From Thalassomonas sp. M1454 (GTDB lineage Bacteria; Pseudomonadota; Gammaproteobacteria; Enterobacterales; Alteromonadaceae): a DNA stretch of 64,000 nt. A program made the translations under genes and the position numbers. Location: contig NZ_VKDD01000001.1 in NCBI RefSeq assembly GCF_007097525.1, forward strand, positions 73,554 through 137,553, written 5' to 3'. Positions 62,872-64,000 of this stretch are shown here, in pieces. Below the pieces are notes generated by a model. It had not been told where the DNA came from, ran no database searches, and saw only the letters and a list, made by a program, of their open reading frames with translations. Within the stretch, counting starts at the first letter, position 1; each line of letters begins with the position of its first letter.

Positions 62872-63654
62872 TTACTGCTTGCTAATAACGACCTCAATTC
62901 CATTTGTTTGTAGAAGTTGATGTAAATATTTAACCGGGATTGCGTAAGTAATGCCACTGGGGTTACTTAATGCCGCTTCTTTACTTTGCTGGATAAAAGT
63001 TTTATTTATCACGGCAATGACCTCCCCTGAATCAGCTGAGTAAACGGGACTACCACTGTTGCCAGGGTAAGCAATCGCATCTAATTGATAGACAAGATAT
63101 GGATCCTTGAGAGTTTTAATCATTTCTGCAGTTAACTGATTTGTACTACCCGCAGGCACTATTACCGGCGTTATGCTCGATATAAACCCTTGATGAGTTA
63201 CAGGATATAGCCCCAACACGGCTCCAATAGGAAAGCCGGTAAAGGCAATTTTACTCCCTTCAGGAATAAATGGCTCTGGAGCTAATTTTAATGCAGGTAG
63301 TGAAAATTCTAGAAGTTCTAATACGGCTAGATCATAGGTTTGAGACTCTGCAACAAGTTTAACTTTATGCACCCGACTTAACTTACCGGTACCTGAAAAA
63401 ACAACCTGAGTCTGATTATTCTGTAATTTATCTTTAGGGGGTAGTACATGATAGTTAGTAACGATGTATTTGCCATTGCCTATAACAAATCCTGTGCCAT
63501 AAAGTTTATTCTGAGGGTGTTCATTAGCAGTAAAAATACCAACTCCGACAATAGCAGGCTTAATCTTTGCAATTGTTTCAACAATAGGCTCGGCAGCTAA
63601 AACCTTACTACTCAAAAAGCAAAATAGGGCAATAATGCTAACTGCTCGGCGCAT
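62872..63654 (-). CDS. Trypsin-like serine protease (S1C/HtrA-type, no PDZ)
   Basis: A 260-residue exported protease. The signal peptide ends at SSKVLA (about residue 20). The triad is H69 (VTNYHVL), D108 (TYDLAVLE) and S200 (YPGNSGSPV). Unlike DegP or DegS it ends without a PDZ domain. It starts 6 bases after the TPR gene stop, reading the same way, so they likely form an operon. The substrate is unknown. Confidence 0.85.
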   Translation of the reverse strand: MRRAVSIIALFCFLSSKVLAAEPIVETIAKIKPAIVGVGIFTANEHPQNKLYGTGFVIGNGKYIVTNYHVLPPKDKLQNNQTQVVFSGTGKLSRVHKVKLVAESQTYDLAVLELLEFSLPALKLAPEPFIPEGSKIAFTGFPIGAVLGLYPVTHQGFISSITPVIVPAGSTNQLTAEMIKTLKDPYLVYQLDAIAYPGNSGSPVYSADSGEVIAVINKTFIQQSKEAALSNPSGITYAIPVKYLHQLLQTNGIEVVISKQ

Positions 63655-63660
63655 CTAAAA

Positions 63661-64000
63661 TTACCCTTTTGAAGAAGCGATAAGATTAATCAATTCTTGT
63701 TTTTCAGAACTATTTTCTAAATTGTCTAATACTGCTTGTGCTTGGCTGAGTTTACTCAAATGGATCAAGGCCTCAGCATAGTGCAAAGAAACAGATACTT
63801 CGTTAGGTAGCTTTTCTAAAACCTTTACAAGAATAGATTCAGCCTCTTCATAGTTGCCCAATTTCATTTGTGCCACAGCCAGAGTATCTAGCACTTGTGG
63901 CTGGTCTGGGGCTAATGCAACGGCTTTCTGCGCACTTTCTAATCCCAATTGGTAATCATTAACCAAAAGAGCTGACCAAGCTAGATTATTTAACACGACA
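63661..64000 (-). CDS. TPR-repeat protein, 3' part only
   Basis: The window ends inside this gene; the visible 113 or so C-terminal residues stay open to the edge. TPR motifs are clear: NNLAWSALLVNDYQLGLESA, VLDTLAVAQMKLGNYEEA and VSLHYAEALIHLSKL. The pattern, especially the NNLAW and DTLA helices, is like the end of the PEP-CTERM/XrtA-linked TPR protein PrsT, but this cannot be tested here. It lies just upstream of the trypsin-like protease gene. Confidence 0.75.
   Translation of the reverse strand, partial: VVLNNLAWSALLVNDYQLGLESAQKAVALAPDQPQVLDTLAVAQMKLGNYEEAESILVKVLEKLPNEVSVSLHYAEALIHLSKLSQAQAVLDNLENSSEKQELINLIASSKG

Overview
The window is a stretch of AT-rich chromosome from a marine gammaproteobacterium. 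Gene content and order point to the Alteromonadales, probably Colwelliaceae (Colwellia or Thalassotalea type). This is judged from protein similarity to remembered E. coli and Shewanella homologues and from conserved gene order. No database search was run and GC content was not computed. Almost all of the window is core genome, with about 60 genes and no intergenic gap above 300 bp. I saw no tRNA, rRNA, CRISPR array, prophage or intact insertion sequence.

Region by region: (1) 1-5170, methionine regulon. A 29-bp perfect inverted repeat is followed by metF-metL-metB on the minus strand and divergent metJ, with met boxes between metB and metJ. (2) 5221-6462, short malic enzyme. (3) 6711-18523, the conserved minus-strand superoperon nnr-tsaE-amiB-mutL-miaA-hfq-hflX-hflK-hflC-yjeT-purA, with divergent queG. 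(4) 19686-22403, a small accessory pocket between queG and orn: a short repeat, an orphan membrane protein, an orphan lipoprotein, and a two-TM receptor ending in a degenerate HPt-like domain. (5) 22583-26047, orn, rsgA, psd and a glycerophosphodiester phosphodiesterase. (6) 26091-37574, a complete type II secretion cluster gspC-N; no prepilin peptidase lies in the window. (7) 37761-40876, hslR-hslO-pckA. (8) 40948-42023, two uncharacterised membrane proteins. (9) 42046-47144, envZ-ompR, greB and tex. (10) 47271-50419, a GntP-type permease with glycerate kinase (likely glycerate uptake and phosphorylation) and a flavin reductase. (11) 50589-53356, a Spy/CpxP-like protein divergent from cpxR-cpxA with GTAAA boxes between them. 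(12) 53385-58313, pldB-like hydrolase, fieF, trmL, a compound hairpin repeat, then gpsA-secB-grxC-yibN. (13) 58523-64000, gpmI-envC, an RDD protein, a YibQ-type deacetylase, a trypsin-like protease and the 3' part of a TPR gene.

The genes fall into linked jobs. MetJ controls methionine genes. AmiB (amidase) and EnvC (its expected activator) both act in septum splitting. HflK/HflC, the Cpx pair and the Spy-like chaperone form an envelope-stress group. GpsA and Psd belong to phospholipid synthesis, and PldB and the GDPD to turnover. EnvZ/OmpR handles osmotic signalling.

I found no clearly new multi-gene system. The best leads are the queG-orn pocket with its HPt-like receptor lacking the phospho-accepting histidine, the compound hairpin repeat where cysE sits in E. 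coli, the perfect inverted repeat next to metF, and the long palindrome in front of the glycerate permease gene.
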